Assembly (NCBI GenBank): GCA_050950205.1 | Contig: JBMNHF010000011.1 | Location: forward strand, 1-64,000 | Source: WRAV01 sp050950205 | Lineage (GTDB): Bacteria; Bacillota; Clostridia; Oscillospirales; Ruminococcaceae | Direction: 5' to 3' | DNA: 64,000 nucleotides | Part shown: positions 24,170-32,528 of the stretch, piece by piece | How positions within the stretch are numbered: position 1 is the first letter of the stretch | Layout: each line of letters begins with the position of its first letter | Notes under the pieces: generated by a model | Database searches by the model: none | What the model saw: only the letters and a program-made list of their open reading frames with translations | What the model was told of the DNA's origin: nothing | Made by a program: the position numbers and the translations under genes

Positions 24170-24949
24170 TTATGTTCTTGGATCTGCAGCATAGCGGGGA
24201 TCCAGCTCGGTCAGGTTCCTCCAGTACCATTTGGGCATCATGTTCCGCCGCAGCTTGTGGTTGCGCCGCTCCTCTACCGCCACTGCGTCATAAAACTGCC
24301 GCCACATCCGGCGAAACTCATGTTCCTCATCCGAAAGCCGGGGAAGGTTCAGCTCCTGCGTCTCCACCAGATACCAGCCTTTGCCGTCATACACACCGGC
24401 GATGCCGTGCTGGGTGTCGTGGAGGAGAAAGGGCTGAATGCTAAACCGGTCCACAAAATGGGGCATCAGCAGTGGAACCAAGCTGTTTTTGGGAGTGATC
24501 CGGGCGTAGTACACTCCATTTTCCATTTCCGAAAAGCGAGTAAACCCCCGCATCCGCTCCTCCTCCCGGGTAATATTGCGGTAGAGGTACTCCACCCTAA
24601 GCACATGGGGATGGGTGAGGGAGTGGTAGATCCGCCGCCCAAGATCAAACCCCGCCCGAAGGTAATGATACAGGGCAGTGTCCTTGTTCTCCTCCCCCGA
24701 CCAGAAGCAGACCTCCACCATGTGGAGTGCAGTGCCGCCTATTTTCTTGCGAATGCCCGCCTCCACCCGGCGGGCCTTTTCTTGGTCGGTTGCCAGAAAA
24801 ATCTCTTCCTGCCCCCATCCCATCTGAAGCTCTTCCCGAGCGGTGATAGCCTTGACCGGCCGGCGGCGGGCATATCCCTCAAACACCGCGGTGAGAAATC
24901 CGTCGAAGGTGCCGTCGTACCGATAAATTACAGCTGGCCCGTCAGGCAT
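24170..24949 (-). CDS. DUF4130/TIGR03915-type protein, radical-SAM partner
   Basis: This 259-residue protein of the family annotated as probable DNA metabolism protein shows IYRYDGTFDGFLTAVFEGY at the N-terminus, an RRVEAGIRKKIGG region, and the C-terminal DUF4130 part MPHFVDRFSIQPFLLHDTQH, FRRMWRQFYDAVAVEERRN, RNMMPKWYWRNLTEL. The family is almost always beside a TIGR03916 radical-SAM protein, as here, with a 22-bp overlap. In other bacteria the domain is fused to uracil-DNA-glycosylase-like domains, supporting a nucleic-acid repair or modification role. GGAGG precedes the ATG. The chemistry is not established. Confidence 0.85.
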   Translation of the reverse strand: MPDGPAVIYRYDGTFDGFLTAVFEGYARRRPVKAITAREELQMGWGQEEIFLATDQEKARRVEAGIRKKIGGTALHMVEVCFWSGEENKDTALYHYLRAGFDLGRRIYHSLTHPHVLRVEYLYRNITREEERMRGFTRFSEMENGVYYARITPKNSLVPLLMPHFVDRFSIQPFLLHDTQHGIAGVYDGKGWYLVETQELNLPRLSDEEHEFRRMWRQFYDAVAVEERRNHKLRRNMMPKWYWRNLTELDPRYAADPRT

Positions 24950-26247
24950 TTTATCACATCCTCCCCTTGCATCAGCAAAGGCTTTCCGGCGTCAAAGAGG
25001 GAAAGCTGGGTCACCTCCGGCTCAAACAACAGTCCCTGTCTGCGCCGGGCTTCCAGGGTGAGACTGCGGTAAATGCTCTCCTTCTCAAAGCGGATGCCGG
25101 GCAGCATCTTTCCCGAACAGGTAATGAAGTATTGGGCCCGCTTCATCACCACCCGCAGCTTTCGCAGGTGGTCAAAGGTGAGCCGAGCTTGGCGTCGGGC
25201 CCGCAAAATCCGCTCCACCGATGTCACCCCGATGCCCGGCACCCGCAGCAATTGGGCCCGGTCGGCCGTATTCACCTCCACCGGAAAATACTCCAAGTGA
25301 GAAAGAGCCCAGCTTTCCTTCGGATCCAGCAAGGGATCCAGATAGGGGTGGGCTTCGTCTAAAATTTCTTCTGCCCGAAACCCGTAAAAACGCAGCAGCC
25401 AATCGGCCTGATAGAGCCGGTGCTCCCGCAGCAACGGAGGCTGATACCCCACCGGAGTCAGCGCCGCGCCCGCCACCGGAACATAGGCGGAAAAGAAGAC
25501 CCGCCGGTGTTTATACTTTTGGTATAAGCTCTCGGTCAGGCGAATAATTTGATAATCGGTATCGGGGGTGGCCCCGATCACCATTTGGGTGCTGGAACCG
25601 GCAGGCGCAAAGCGGGGGGTGTGCTGATAACGCACCAGCTCATGGCGGTTTTCTTGGATGCCGGTGGCGATGGCCGCCATGGGGCGAAAGATGTTTTCCC
25701 GGGGTTTGTCGGGTGCCAGCTGGTTGAGGGAAGCTTCGCTGGGCAACTCCAAATTGACGCTGAGCCGGTCGGCCAACAGGCCCAGCCGATAAATCAGCTC
25801 CCGGGAGCTGCCGGGAATGGCCTTGGCGTGAATATAACCGAGGAATCCGTATTCCTCCCGGAGCAGGCGCAGACATTCAATCATCTGCTCCATGGTGTAG
25901 TCGGGATTTTTGAGTACCCCACTGGAGAGGAACAGCCCTTCGATGTAATTGCGGCGATAAAAGCCGTAGGTGAGCTCCGCCAGCTCCCGGGGTGTAAAGG
26001 TGGTTCGCTGCACATCGGCACTGCGGCGATTGACGCAGTAGGCGCAGTTGTAGGCACATTGGTTGGAAAGCAGCACTTTTAGCAAAGAGATGCAGCGGCC
26101 ATCCGCCGCAAAACTGTGGCAGATTCCCGCAGCGATGGCGTTTCCCAAGCGCCCTTTCCGGCCTGCTCGATCCACCCCGCTGGAGGTGCAGGCCACATCG
26201 TATTTTGCCCCTTCGGTCAAAAGCTTCAGCTTGTCCTCCAGCTCCAT
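24928..26247 (-). CDS. Putative DNA modification/repair radical SAM protein
   Basis: This 439-residue protein has a radical SAM cluster CAYNCAYC (CxxxCxxC) in SNQCAYNCAYCVNRRSADV near residue 63, a TIM-barrel with GYIHAKAIPGSSRELIYRLG and LPSEASLNQLAPDKP, and a C-terminal helix-hairpin-helix DNA-binding motif (LLRVPGIGVTSVERILRARR). The start MELEDKL at 26247 is preferred over 26280, with AAGGTGG upstream. The family (TIGR03916) pairs with DUF4130 proteins and is thought to act on DNA, but no substrate is known. The HhH module is direct support for nucleic acid binding. Confidence 0.9.
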   Translation of the reverse strand: MELEDKLKLLTEGAKYDVACTSSGVDRAGRKGRLGNAIAAGICHSFAADGRCISLLKVLLSNQCAYNCAYCVNRRSADVQRTTFTPRELAELTYGFYRRNYIEGLFLSSGVLKNPDYTMEQMIECLRLLREEYGFLGYIHAKAIPGSSRELIYRLGLLADRLSVNLELPSEASLNQLAPDKPRENIFRPMAAIATGIQENRHELVRYQHTPRFAPAGSSTQMVIGATPDTDYQIIRLTESLYQKYKHRRVFFSAYVPVAGAALTPVGYQPPLLREHRLYQADWLLRFYGFRAEEILDEAHPYLDPLLDPKESWALSHLEYFPVEVNTADRAQLLRVPGIGVTSVERILRARRQARLTFDHLRKLRVVMKRAQYFITCSGKMLPGIRFEKESIYRSLTLEARRRQGLLFEPEVTQLSLFDAGKPLLMQGEDVIKCLTGQL

Positions 26248-26453
26248 CCTCCCACCACCTTCCGGGTTTTTACCTGCCAATTATAGCATATCCCGCCCCA
26301 TAAGTAAACATTCGTTTTGAAATTTTGTTTGGAATAGTTTTTTGTTGAGCAGTTATTATACAAAAGGTTTAATTATATTTGTATTTTACATATAGTTTGC
26401 CGTTGCATTGCAGTTTGCCCTATGATATGTCCCCTCCCTGAGCTTTTTAACAT

Positions 26454-26492
26454 AAAAAACAGCCCGGCCTTCTAAAAGGAAAGCCGGAGCTG
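26454..26492 (-). terminator. Terminator of the mltG-U32 operon
   Basis: CAGCTCCGGC / GCCGGGCTG stem with inner TTCC/GGAA pairs is followed by TTTTTTATG on the minus strand, 18 bp past the U32 gene. Confidence 0.8.
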
Positions 26493-26509
26493 TGATAGTC
26501 AAATCATAG

Positions 26510-27742
26510 TTATGGCTGGCTGCAAGGGCGGCGCAGCATGGAACCGGGAGGGCAAGGGATGGAACAGGGAAGCCGCAGCTTCATCATGGGATGGCAGGCT
26601 ACCTCCAGCAAGGCTCCTTCCTCGTCTCGGATTTCCGTCACCTGGAAGGAAACAGGGGGGCCGTCGGGGCGAAGAATCTCCAGCGTCTCCCCGGGCGAAA
26701 AGCGATTGCGTCCGGTGCAGAGCAACATGCCTTCTTCCCAGCCGTCCACGGTGGCTACCAGCTCCCAGTGGCGGCGATAGCCACCCTCAAGGGTATCCTG
26801 TCCGGGGTAATCACCCAGATAAAAACCGGTGCTGTAGGGGCGGTGACTTATCTTTTCCGTCTCCTCCAGCAAATAATCCGGCAGCTGAAAATGCTGGGGA
26901 TCTTTTTGGTAAAGATCCAGAGCCTGCCGGTAAGCACCGGTGATGGTGGCCACATAGTAAGCCTTTTTGGCTCGCCCTTCAATTTTCAGGCTGTCCACTC
27001 CCGCTGCCACCAGCTTGTCCAGATGCTGGATCATCCGCATATCCCGAGAATTTAGAATATAGCTGTAGCCATCCTCCTCGTAGATGGGAAAATGCTGATC
27101 CGGCCGCTTGCTTTCGGTGAGGGCGTAGGACCAGCGGCAGGGCTGGGCGCACTCGCCCCGGTTGGCGTCCCGGTCGGCCATGTAGTTGGAGAGGACGCAG
27201 CGCCCCGATACCGAAACACACATGGCTCCATGGACAAAGGCTTCCAGCCCTAGATCAGCGGGGGTATCCGCCCGGATTTCGGCAATCTCCTCCAAGGTAA
27301 GCTCCCGCGCCAGCACCACCCGGCTTGCCCCCATATGATAGAGTTCCCGAGCAGTCAGCTTGTTGACCACGCCAAATTGGGTGGAGACATGGATCGGCAA
27401 ATCGGGGGCGACTCGCTTGGCCAGCATCATCACCCCCAAGTCGGCGATGATCAGGGCATCCACTCCGGCATGATGAGCATCCCGGATAAAGGCTGGGAGA
27501 GCATCGATTTCTCGGCCTCTGGGCAGAGTGTTGCAGGTAAGATAGAGCTTTACCCCTGCCCCGTGACACTGTTGCACCGCCTTTTGCAGTGCTTCCGGTT
27601 CAAAGTTGGCAGCCTTGGCCCGCATCCCAAAGGCTTTGGCACCCAGATAAACCGCATCTGCCCCGTAAGCAATGGCGGCCGCCAGAGACGATTCATCTCC
27701 GGCGGGCGCCAAAAGCTCGGGCACTTTCCATTCCCCGGTCAT
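26510..27742 (-). CDS. trhP: U32 family protein, likely tRNA hydroxylation protein TrhP
   Basis: This 410-residue protein has an N-terminal TIM-barrel-like domain (VPELLAPAGDESSLAAAIAY, ADAVYLG, GVDALIIADLGVM) and the U32 signature around EAFVHGAMCVSVSGRCVLSN, RGECAQPCRWSY and LKIEGRAKKAYYV. The Cys residues resemble those proposed to hold an Fe-S cluster. A C-terminal beta domain follows. In E. coli and Bacillus, TrhP-type U32 proteins make 5-hydroxyuridine at the tRNA wobble position. It overlaps mltG by four bases; Bacillus has the same yrrL (mltG) to yrrN/yrrO order, which supports the TrhP call. Bacillus has two paralogues; only one is seen here. Confidence 0.88.
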   Translation of the reverse strand: MTGEWKVPELLAPAGDESSLAAAIAYGADAVYLGAKAFGMRAKAANFEPEALQKAVQQCHGAGVKLYLTCNTLPRGREIDALPAFIRDAHHAGVDALIIADLGVMMLAKRVAPDLPIHVSTQFGVVNKLTARELYHMGASRVVLARELTLEEIAEIRADTPADLGLEAFVHGAMCVSVSGRCVLSNYMADRDANRGECAQPCRWSYALTESKRPDQHFPIYEEDGYSYILNSRDMRMIQHLDKLVAAGVDSLKIEGRAKKAYYVATITGAYRQALDLYQKDPQHFQLPDYLLEETEKISHRPYSTGFYLGDYPGQDTLEGGYRRHWELVATVDGWEEGMLLCTGRNRFSPGETLEILRPDGPPVSFQVTEIRDEEGALLEVACHPMMKLRLPCSIPCPPGSMLRRPCSQP

Positions 27743-29004
27743 TGGGTATCAATTCCATGGGCTGTTCCACCAACCTGCTGTGCGGCGTAAACATTCCTAT
27801 AATGGGCGTCCGCCGTTTGGGCATAGTAGAAGTCCATATTCTTGTCGGTCACAAAGTAGTAGAAGGAAGTTTTTTCGGGATAAAGGGCAGCCTGAATGGC
27901 ATCCAAGCCGGGATTGCAGATGGGGCCGACCGGCAAACCTTCCCGTACATAGGTGTTGTAGGCGTCGTACATCGCCTGATTTGCCATCTGGAGCAGGGGC
28001 TTTATGTTTTCCTCCACATAAAAGATGGTGACGTCGGACTGAAGATTGGGATAGGTTCCCGAATCATTGAGCCGGTTGTGGAACACCGAGCTGACCAGAC
28101 GCATATCATCACTTTGTCCGGCTTCCTTCTGAATGATGGAGGCCAGAGTAATGGTTTCATCAATGGTGAAATTGAGATCCTGCATTCTGTTTTTCAGGTC
28201 GGGGGTGAGCTTATCGTTAAAGTTGCGGATAAACTTGCGGGCTACACTTTCTACGTTTTCTCCGATATAAAAATCGTAGGTGTCGGGGAAAAGATAGCCT
28301 TCCAGCTTGTGAAAGCGCAAGGGGTCATCCTCAATGGCGCCAAAGAATTCGTAGGCGTATTCTGCCTCTTGATCCAGGTAATCCATAAACGCCTTGGCAT
28401 CACAAACTCTGGCTTCTTCCAGTTGGGTTGCAATTTCCAGCATGGTCATGCCTTCGATAAAGGTGATGCGCACCACCTCCTGCTCGGTATAACCGCTGGA
28501 AAGCGCCGAAATCAGCTCATTGTAGCTCATGTTGGCGTTAAAAATATAATCGCCGGGCACAATGCTCTCATTTTTTACATCTTTAAACTGCAAATACATC
28601 CGGAAGGTAAGGGGTTGGTCCACCACCCCATCTTTTTTGAGAATTTTGGCCACATCGGAGATTTTGGCTCCGTCGGGAATGGTGACCTCTACGATTTTAT
28701 CCTTCTGATTGAGGCCAAACAGGTCGTAGGCGCTCTGCAGAATAAAAAGTGCAAGAAAAATACAGCCCACCACCGTGGCCATCACCATGACAATGGCGCG
28801 AAACCAGCGATTCTCACTGCGGGGCCTTCTCTGCAAGGGGCCTGCAGAGGCAGGTTGCTGCGCCGCCTGTCTTGAGGGGACAGCGCGCCTGGATGGTTGC
28901 TGGGAAAGGTGGGCTTTCTGTCGCCCGGAACCGGCAGTGCGTCCACTTCTTTTGGGCGCTGCGGAATGGGGGCGGAGCTCCCTGGGGTTTTGACGGCTAT
29001 CCAT
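27739..29004 (-). CDS. mltG: Endolytic murein transglycosylase MltG
   Basis: This 421-residue protein has a basic, Gln/Arg-rich cytoplasmic tail (1-65), one membrane helix (AIVMVMATVVGCIFLALFIL), a LysM-like region (IPDGAKISDVAKILKKDGVV) and the YceG catalytic domain with EGYLFPDTYDFY, the catalytic Glu in LASIIQKEAG, and VGPICNPGLDAIQAALYP. It cleaves nascent glycan strands at the membrane and sets chain length. The cytoplasmic tail is longer than in the E. coli protein, as is common in Clostridia. It is followed by the overlapping U32 gene. Confidence 0.95.
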   Translation of the reverse strand: MDSRQNPRELRPHSAAPKRSGRTAGSGRQKAHLSQQPSRRAVPSRQAAQQPASAGPLQRRPRSENRWFRAIVMVMATVVGCIFLALFILQSAYDLFGLNQKDKIVEVTIPDGAKISDVAKILKKDGVVDQPLTFRMYLQFKDVKNESIVPGDYIFNANMSYNELISALSSGYTEQEVVRITFIEGMTMLEIATQLEEARVCDAKAFMDYLDQEAEYAYEFFGAIEDDPLRFHKLEGYLFPDTYDFYIGENVESVARKFIRNFNDKLTPDLKNRMQDLNFTIDETITLASIIQKEAGQSDDMRLVSSVFHNRLNDSGTYPNLQSDVTIFYVEENIKPLLQMANQAMYDAYNTYVREGLPVGPICNPGLDAIQAALYPEKTSFYYFVTDKNMDFYYAQTADAHYRNVYAAQQVGGTAHGIDTQ

Positions 29005-29192
29005 ATTGAGTGATCCTCCAAAAAAATTGCTTCTAATTTAATTTTGTGTTTTACAGCCATGTCCTGCAGCGATTCCAGCCCTCTTTTGGTAAAAAACGGT
29101 CTATTCGCAATTTTAGCGGACCATGGCTACTTCACAACGCTTTCTAAAAACACATAATATGTAGCATCCTAAGGAAAAGGAGTGACATTGGA

Positions 29193-29342
29193 ATGTGTAG
29201 AAATTGCTGTGGATGTAATGACGGCGGCTGCGGCGGCTGCGGTGGTTGCGGCGGCGGCTTCGGCGGCTTTGGCGGCTTCGGTGGAAACTGCTGCTGGATC
29301 ATTATCCTTATCCTCATTCTCATCTGCTGCTGCGGCTGCTAA
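29193..29342 (+). CDS. Gly/Cys-rich 49-residue membrane microprotein
   Basis: ATG at 29193 opens a 49-residue frame ending TAA at 29340-29342. The N-terminal 30 residues are Cys/Gly-rich (MCRNCCGCNDGGCGGCGGC, then three GGF-type repeats), followed by CCW, a single hydrophobic helix IIILILILI and a CCCGC tail. AAGGAG lies about 10 nt upstream, and a strong terminator follows at 29381. Short Cys-rich proteins of this look in Clostridia are often labelled chorion-class high-cysteine or YjcZ/spore-associated; the function is unknown. The upstream CATAATATG could be a -10 box, also compatible with a sporulation sigma factor (speculative). It is divergent from mltG. Confidence 0.7.
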   Translation: MCRNCCGCNDGGCGGCGGCGGGFGGFGGFGGNCCWIIILILILICCCGC

Positions 29343-29380
29343 AGGCCAAGGTGTACATTACCGACGTTAAAAAATCCAGG

Positions 29381-29407
29381 AAGAGCCCCCCAAAGGGGCT
29401 CTTTTTT
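29381..29407 (+). terminator. Terminator of the Cys-rich microprotein gene
   Basis: AGAGCCCC/GGGGCTCT hairpin followed by TTTTT, 38 bp after the stop codon; it independently supports transcription of the short gene. Confidence 0.85.
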
Positions 29408-29436
29408 GTGTCGGATGAGAACAAGGGCTGTATCCT

Positions 29437-30060
29437 CTATATTTTTTGTTTCATCTTTTTCGGGCGAATAATTCGGGCTCCTGTTTCGGTAACCACAAAG
29501 TTACAGGGCCGGTCATAGGTTCCAATGGGCAGGAATTTTACCATGCATACACCGTAGCATACCCCGATGGAAGGGTTTCCGGCATAGGGACCGGAGAGAA
29601 AGCGGTCATAATACCCGCCTCCATAGCCCAGGCGGTAGCCGATGCAGTTAAAGGCAAGGCCGGGTACCACACAGACACTGCCGGAAAAATCCGTCAGCTT
29701 TTGGGATACCGCAGGGTCGGGCTCGGGAATTCCGTAGGCAGAGAGCTTCAGCTCATCGGGACTTTCGATGAGGTAAAACTCCAAAAGCCGGGTGCCGGGC
29801 ACACAATAGGGAACCGCTACCCGCTTGCCTGCCCGCCAAGCTTCCTGCATCAGAGCAAAGGTGTCCACTTCCTCCGGCATAGAAGCATAGGTAAGCAGAG
29901 TATGGCTGTTTTGATAGGCAGGCAGCTTGATGAGATGCCGCAAGATAGCTTTATCCCATCGGGATTTTTGCCGGGGAGTCAGGCCGGAACGGATTGCCTT
30001 GCTCGCCTGGCGCAATTCCTCCTTGCGGGCCCGTACATTGGGTTGCCTGCTACCGATCAT
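29437..30060 (-). CDS. 5-formyltetrahydrofolate cyclo-ligase
   Basis: This 207-residue enzyme converts 5-formyl-THF to 5,10-methenyl-THF with ATP. It has an N-terminal basic helix (RKEELRQASKAIRSGL), TYASMPEEVDT, and the phosphate-binding signature GYRLGYGGGYYDRFL with preceding VPGLAFNCI. Normal length is about 190-210. It overlaps the DJ-1 gene by four bases (ATGA). It ends a run that begins with the folate-dependent thyX, although intervening spacers leave co-transcription open. Confidence 0.94.
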   Translation of the reverse strand: MIGSRQPNVRARKEELRQASKAIRSGLTPRQKSRWDKAILRHLIKLPAYQNSHTLLTYASMPEEVDTFALMQEAWRAGKRVAVPYCVPGTRLLEFYLIESPDELKLSAYGIPEPDPAVSQKLTDFSGSVCVVPGLAFNCIGYRLGYGGGYYDRFLSGPYAGNPSIGVCYGVCMVKFLPIGTYDRPCNFVVTETGARIIRPKKMKQKI

Positions 30061-30590
30061 TGCAGGCTGGATTGGAGCAGGGCGGCTTTTTCGTTCCCAG
30101 CCAAGGCTGCTACAATTTCAAGGGCAAAAGCGATGGAACAGCCCGGCCCCTTTGCGGTAATGATTTTTCCGTCCCGAACCACCCGCTCGGCGGTGTACTG
30201 TGCGTTTTCCACCTCCTGCTCAAAGCCGGGGAAGCAGGTAAATCGTTTGTTTTCCAACATTCCCATATGACCTAAAATGGAGGGAGCAGCACAGATAGCA
30301 CCCACCCACAGATTCTTTTCGGCGGCATGCTCCAGCGCTGTTTGGACAACGGGAGATTTTTCCAAATTCAGAGTGCCGGGCATACCGCCGGGCAGCACAA
30401 TCATCTCAAGGTCGGCCAAACTGATTTCGGTGTCTGCCACATCGCAAAACACCGTAATGCCGTGGGAGCCTTTTACCGTTTTGCCTCCCACTCCCACCGA
30501 CTGCACTTCCAGTTCGGCCCGGCGCAGGATATCCAAGGTGGCAATTGCCTCAATCTCTTCAAATCCGGGAGCAAAGAAAATGTAAATCAA
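30057..30590 (-). CDS. DJ-1/PfpI family protein
   Basis: This 177-residue protein starts at TTG 30590, with GGAAGGAGG 8 nt upstream (an earlier TTG has no site). It belongs to the DJ-1/YajL-like group: FFAPGFEEIEAIATLDILRR with the conserved Glu, LPGGMPGTLNLEKSP, the nucleophile Cys in VGAICAAPSILG and the ITAKGPGCSIAFALEIV tail. Members act on glyoxal-type adducts or as redox-sensitive chaperones; the substrate here is unknown. It is tightly packed between the GNAT gene (17-bp gap) and cyclo-ligase (4-bp overlap). Confidence 0.92.
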   Translation of the reverse strand: MIYIFFAPGFEEIEAIATLDILRRAELEVQSVGVGGKTVKGSHGITVFCDVADTEISLADLEMIVLPGGMPGTLNLEKSPVVQTALEHAAEKNLWVGAICAAPSILGHMGMLENKRFTCFPGFEQEVENAQYTAERVVRDGKIITAKGPGCSIAFALEIVAALAGNEKAALLQSSLQ

Positions 30591-30607
30591 CGTTGTATCC
30601 TCCTTCC

Positions 30608-31489
30608 TCAATCTAAGCCGAAGGCAAACCAGGGGGCTCCCCCCGGCTCGCCGCTAGTCGACTGACTATGGGATTGGTCATACCATTTTATCATGGCAAA
30701 GGGGGTATCCTTTCCAGATGGCTGACCGGGGAAATCCACCGGAAGCCGCAGCTGATAGCCCTTTGCTCCAAACCGCTGATGAAGTGCCGCCAAGAGGGTA
30801 TCCACATCCTGGGGGTCCACCACCAGCTCCCGAACCAGAAGGGTATCCTTTTCCCGAATCTGGCAGACCGCATAACCTGTTCGGCCCTGACAGGAAAACT
30901 CCAGTGTTTCGCCGCCGTAGAAGGCATTTTCCTGCTGCGCAAACTGCAGATACCCGGTGTCCCATGCGCCAAAGAGGCGGCGTCCGGCAAAAGCCTGGTT
31001 GCGCACAGGCTCCAACCTTTCCAGGGATGTTGGGGTTAGGGTTGCCTTGTGAGAAGCAGCTTTGATTTCCTCCGCCGCCACCTCTGCCAGCCGGTAGAAA
31101 AAGAAGGGCTCAAAGTCTTGGGCACTGTAAAAGGAAAAGAGGGAGGCGCTGGCAGGAACCAGGCAGGAAAGGGCTGCCCCCTCCTGCTGCAACACTTGGT
31201 GAAGATGGCTCATCATCTGCCGGGAGATGCCTTTTCCCCGGTACTGGGGCAGGGTGGCCACCCCAAAAATGTACGCCCCCATCAGGGTGCTTGTGGGGGT
31301 GGTAAAGGGCAGAAGCTTCCAATTGATCATGGCCACCGGTTGATTGGGTTGAGGGGTATACACCAGCATCTGCTGGGGATGCAGCAGATGAGAAAACACA
31401 AAATCGGTGCCCTGAGGCGTATCGTCAAAGCAGGTTTGCCAGATGTGTTTCAGGCAGGGAAGCATGGTTTCGTTGGCTCTGCCTATCAT
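30608..31489 (-). CDS. Eis-like GNAT acetyltransferase
   Basis: The 293 residues begin with a GNAT domain (about 1-150; acetyl-CoA loop VATLPQYRGKGISRQMMSHL) and continue with a C-terminal domain (about 160-290) that fits the two-domain Eis/YbbQ-like architecture with an SCP2-type fold. AGGAG is 6 nt before the ATG. The acceptor substrate is unknown. It is the first of three closely packed genes (GNAT, DJ-1, cyclo-ligase). Confidence 0.82.
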   Translation of the reverse strand: MIGRANETMLPCLKHIWQTCFDDTPQGTDFVFSHLLHPQQMLVYTPQPNQPVAMINWKLLPFTTPTSTLMGAYIFGVATLPQYRGKGISRQMMSHLHQVLQQEGAALSCLVPASASLFSFYSAQDFEPFFFYRLAEVAAEEIKAASHKATLTPTSLERLEPVRNQAFAGRRLFGAWDTGYLQFAQQENAFYGGETLEFSCQGRTGYAVCQIREKDTLLVRELVVDPQDVDTLLAALHQRFGAKGYQLRLPVDFPGQPSGKDTPFAMIKWYDQSHSQSTSGEPGGAPWFAFGLD

Positions 31490-31541
31490 AACATACTCCT
31501 ATTTCACGCCATCCATACACGGATGGTTCTTTCGGCTTTTG

Positions 31542-32432
31542 TTATCCAATCCAGCGGGCAGTATATTTTTCGGTGCGCATAATGGGGCGGTAGCTCATCT
31601 TTGCCTTGCGCAAGCCCTCGTCCCCCGAATCGTCCTCTCGGTCGATATAGGTGTAATCTTTGCAGTTGTGCTCGGCAAACTGCTGGTTGATGATGGCATA
31701 GGCGCCGTTGATGTGTGCAAAGGCCTTTTCCAAATGAACCAGATAGGTGTCGTCCGTCAACCTGTCTCCCATGGAAAAGGCAATCACTTTGCCCCCTGCC
31801 CGAATTAGCCCACCGTCCAGGCCCAGCGCAAAAAAGTCGTTGAGGGCATGGCGCATGGCATGGCTTTCTTCCCGCAGGGATTTTTGGGAGTTGCAGCTGT
31901 TGATGCGGCACCACTCCTCGCTCATCAAGTAAACCTCGGGCATGTTGTCCTGAGTGATAGGCTCATAGCTCCAGTCAGGGTTTTCTTTCTTAAAGCGGTT
32001 GATGTGGTTGCGCTTTGCATGAAGTTTTTTGCCCGCCAGGGTGATGAGGCTTTCGGAGGTGTAGATATAATCGTCGTACTTTGTAATGCGGGCATACTCA
32101 AATTTTCCGGGAAAGAGAGTTTCCAGCAAGGCCTTTTGCTCTGCCAGTACCGTGTAGAATACAAAGTCGTGGCCGCAGTCTTTGGCATCCTGCAGCATAG
32201 CCTCCACCACAGGAACAATGTCTCCGCTGCCGGCGGGATACAGGTAAGAAGGCCGGCTGCTGTCGCTTTTTTGAATTAAAAAGCCCTTTAGCTCCGTCAC
32301 TTTGTAGGAGAGAATTTCTCGCCACAAATAGTTAAAGGTAAAGTTGTATTCTTCCGAACGAAATTGAGATTGGTCGTAAAGAGGTTGCATCCATTTTTTA
32401 TCGGCAAGGGTTATTTCTTGAAGATCCAACAT
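31542..32432 (-). CDS. DUF2156 (LPG synthetase C-terminal-like) protein
   Basis: This 296-residue soluble protein spans two GNAT-like folds: EYNFTFNYLWREILSYKV in the first, and the second with KLHAKRNHINRFKKENPDWS, LRRAGGKVIAFSMGDRL-like RAGGKVIAFSMGDRLTDDTY, and the C-terminal INREDDSGDEGLRKAKMSYR-like DREDDSGDEGLRKAKMSYRP. The same domain forms the catalytic part of MprF phosphatidylglycerol lysyltransferases, but no membrane flippase part is present here. It may transfer an aminoacyl group from tRNA. AAAGGAT precedes the ATG; neighbours are tmk and the GNAT. Confidence 0.88.
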   Translation of the reverse strand: MLDLQEITLADKKWMQPLYDQSQFRSEEYNFTFNYLWREILSYKVTELKGFLIQKSDSSRPSYLYPAGSGDIVPVVEAMLQDAKDCGHDFVFYTVLAEQKALLETLFPGKFEYARITKYDDYIYTSESLITLAGKKLHAKRNHINRFKKENPDWSYEPITQDNMPEVYLMSEEWCRINSCNSQKSLREESHAMRHALNDFFALGLDGGLIRAGGKVIAFSMGDRLTDDTYLVHLEKAFAHINGAYAIINQQFAEHNCKDYTYIDREDDSGDEGLRKAKMSYRPIMRTEKYTARWIG

Positions 32433-32528
32433 GAATTGTTTATCCTTTCACCAGGTTCCAGTCAGTGCGCAAGCAAGCTTGTCCCCCATTTGCCCGCCTG
32501 CCTTTGCAATGCAGGAACTTTTATCACC

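Noticed and set aside
29182..29370. Alternative Ala-rich frame over the Cys-rich microprotein
   Set aside because: Out of frame with the ribosome site spacing; Ala runs come from the GGC/TGC repeats read in the wrong frame.
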